Below, in pieces: positions 16,392 to 17,288 of a stretch of DNA of 17,288 nucleotides; the first letter of the stretch is position 1; every line of letters begins with the position of its first letter. The translations under genes were made by a program, and so were the position numbers. The stretch comes from JADGRA01 sp035622755 (GTDB lineage Bacteria > Myxococcota > Myxococcia > Myxococcales > Myxococcaceae). The stretch lies in contig DASPUU010000049.1 in assembly GCA_035622755.1 (NCBI GenBank), forward strand, positions 1-17,288, read 5' to 3'. The notes below the pieces were generated by a model that worked only from the letters and a program-made list of their open reading frames with translations, did not search any database and was not told the DNA's origin.

Positions 16392-17288
16392 ATGTCCTGC
16401 ATCGTCCAGAAGTTCGGCGGAACCTCGGTGGCGGACGTCGAGCGCATTCGCAACGTCGCGCGGCACGCGCTCCGCGCCCGCGCCGCCGGACACGACGTGG
16501 TCCTGGTGGTCTCGGCCATGGCCGGCGAGACGAACCGGCTCCTCGGCCTGGTCCGCGCGGTGAATCCGACGCCCAGCGAGCGCGAGCAGGATGTCGTCCT
16601 GGCCACCGGCGAGCAGGTGGCGGTGGGCTTGGTGGCCCTGGCCGTCCAGGCCGAGGGCGGGGAGGCGACGAGCTTTCTCGGCCACCAGATCCGCATCGTC
16701 ACCGACGCGGTGCACGGCAAGGCGCGCATCCAGCACATCGACGCCGGGGCGCTCGACCAGGCGCTGCGCGCCGGCCGGGTGGCGGTGGTGGCCGGCTTCC
16801 AGGGGACGGACGAGGCGGGCAACATCACCACCCTCGGCCGCGGCGGATCCGACACCACCGCGGTGGCGCTGGCCGCCGCCCTGCACGCCGACGCCTGCGA
16901 GATCTACACCGACGTGCTCGGCGTCTACACTGCGGATCCCAACGTCTGCCCCGCCGCCCGCAAGCTGGATCGCATCTCGTACGAGGAGATGCTCGAGCTG
17001 GCCAGCCTGGGGGCGAAGGTTCTGCAGATCCGGTCGGTCGAGTTCGCCATGAAGTACCGCGTCCCGCTCTGGGTGAAGTCGTCCTTCACCGAGGACCCGG
17101 GAACGCTCGTCTGCCGGGAGGACGCAGCCATGGAGCAGGTGGTCGTCAGCGGAATCGCCCAGGACCGCAACGAGGCGCGCCTCAGCCTGCGCGAGGTGCC
17201 CGATCGCCCGGGCGTGGCCGCGCGCATCTTCGGGGCCCTCGCCGACCGGCACATCGTCGTGGACATCATCGTCCAGACCCCGCCGCGG
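16392..17288 (+). CDS. lysC: Aspartate kinase (3' truncated by window edge)
   Basis: Aspartokinase phosphorylates L-aspartate to 4-aspartyl phosphate, the first step toward lysine, threonine and methionine. The frame stays open to the last base, giving 299 residues of a protein usually about 400-410 long in the short bacterial class. The start is ATG 16392 with KFGGTS at residues 7-12, exactly where the family has it. Other family motifs are VVSAMAG, ATGEQVAVGL, GRGGSDTTAVALAAAL, YTDVLGVYTADP and LELASLGAKVLQIRSVEFA. The first ACT regulatory domain begins at about 253 (VVSGIAQDRNEARLSL, then EVPDRPGVAARIFGAL), so feedback control by end-product amino acids is expected. The second ACT repeat lies beyond the window. 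There is no Shine-Dalgarno before the ATG. It is transcribed away from hutH. Whether it is lysine- or threonine-sensitive cannot be read here; the symbol lysC is the generic choice. Confidence 0.96.
   Translation, partial: MSCIVQKFGGTSVADVERIRNVARHALRARAAGHDVVLVVSAMAGETNRLLGLVRAVNPTPSEREQDVVLATGEQVAVGLVALAVQAEGGEATSFLGHQIRIVTDAVHGKARIQHIDAGALDQALRAGRVAVVAGFQGTDEAGNITTLGRGGSDTTAVALAAALHADACEIYTDVLGVYTADPNVCPAARKLDRISYEEMLELASLGAKVLQIRSVEFAMKYRVPLWVKSSFTEDPGTLVCREDAAMEQVVVSGIAQDRNEARLSLREVPDRPGVAARIFGALADRHIVVDIIVQTPPR

Noticed and set aside
16911..16946. Leucine in the aspartokinase motif TDVLGVYTADP where aspartate is common
   Set aside because: This position varies in the family (E. coli LysC has proline there), so it does not suggest loss of function.

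Overview
This is a very GC-rich window, packed with genes and with strong G/C bias at third codon positions. It reads as a chromosomal housekeeping segment from a Myxococcota (former Deltaproteobacteria) bacterium, probably close to Anaeromyxobacter. That placement is an inference. It rests on the base composition, on a very large protein built from tetratricopeptide (TPR) repeats with a C-terminal domain I associate with myxobacteria, on a lipoprotein metalloprotease of a type common there, and on the near absence of Shine-Dalgarno sequences. I see no phage, insertion sequence, CRISPR array, tRNA or rRNA. No stretch over 300 bases lacks a gene; the longest gap is 169 bp (4129-4297).

Layout. 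Bases 2-2254 (+) are the 3' part of carB. A predicted secreted lipoprotein with PKD, CARDB-like and zinc-metalloprotease regions (2239-4128, -) converges on it with a 16-bp overlap. A divergent gap containing a perfect 11-bp GC hairpin leads to a rightward cluster: greA (4298-4801), recG (4857-7361), a protein with three zinc ribbons (7404-7961), a small protein with two membrane segments (8021-8383), tmk (8380-9021, ATGA overlap) and a stand-alone CinA/MoaB-like domain protein (9039-9773). Facing it on the minus strand is an apparent two-gene unit, hutH (16353-14824) followed by the 1668-residue TPR protein (14792-9786). The start of lysC (16392 onward, +) diverges from hutH across 38 bp and runs off the right edge.

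The genes mix core metabolism (pyrimidine/arginine precursor, dTDP synthesis, histidine catabolism, aspartate-family amino acids), transcription rescue (GreA) and replication-fork repair (RecG). They do not form one obvious pathway.

Most interesting points: (1) thymidylate kinase has threonine where the P-loop lysine should be, and its only lysine lies in the LID region. (2) Five genes in the rightward cluster have a TAnnnT hexamer ending 9-16 nt before the start codon and no Shine-Dalgarno; three of these share a following CCCGCCC string, suggesting leaderless or very short-leader mRNAs. (3) The TPR protein keeps a near-strict 72-residue register for about 18 units. (4) The start codon of the CinA-like gene lies inside a 7-bp hairpin that would form fully only in read-through mRNA. 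(5) Two uncharacterised small proteins sit between recG and tmk.
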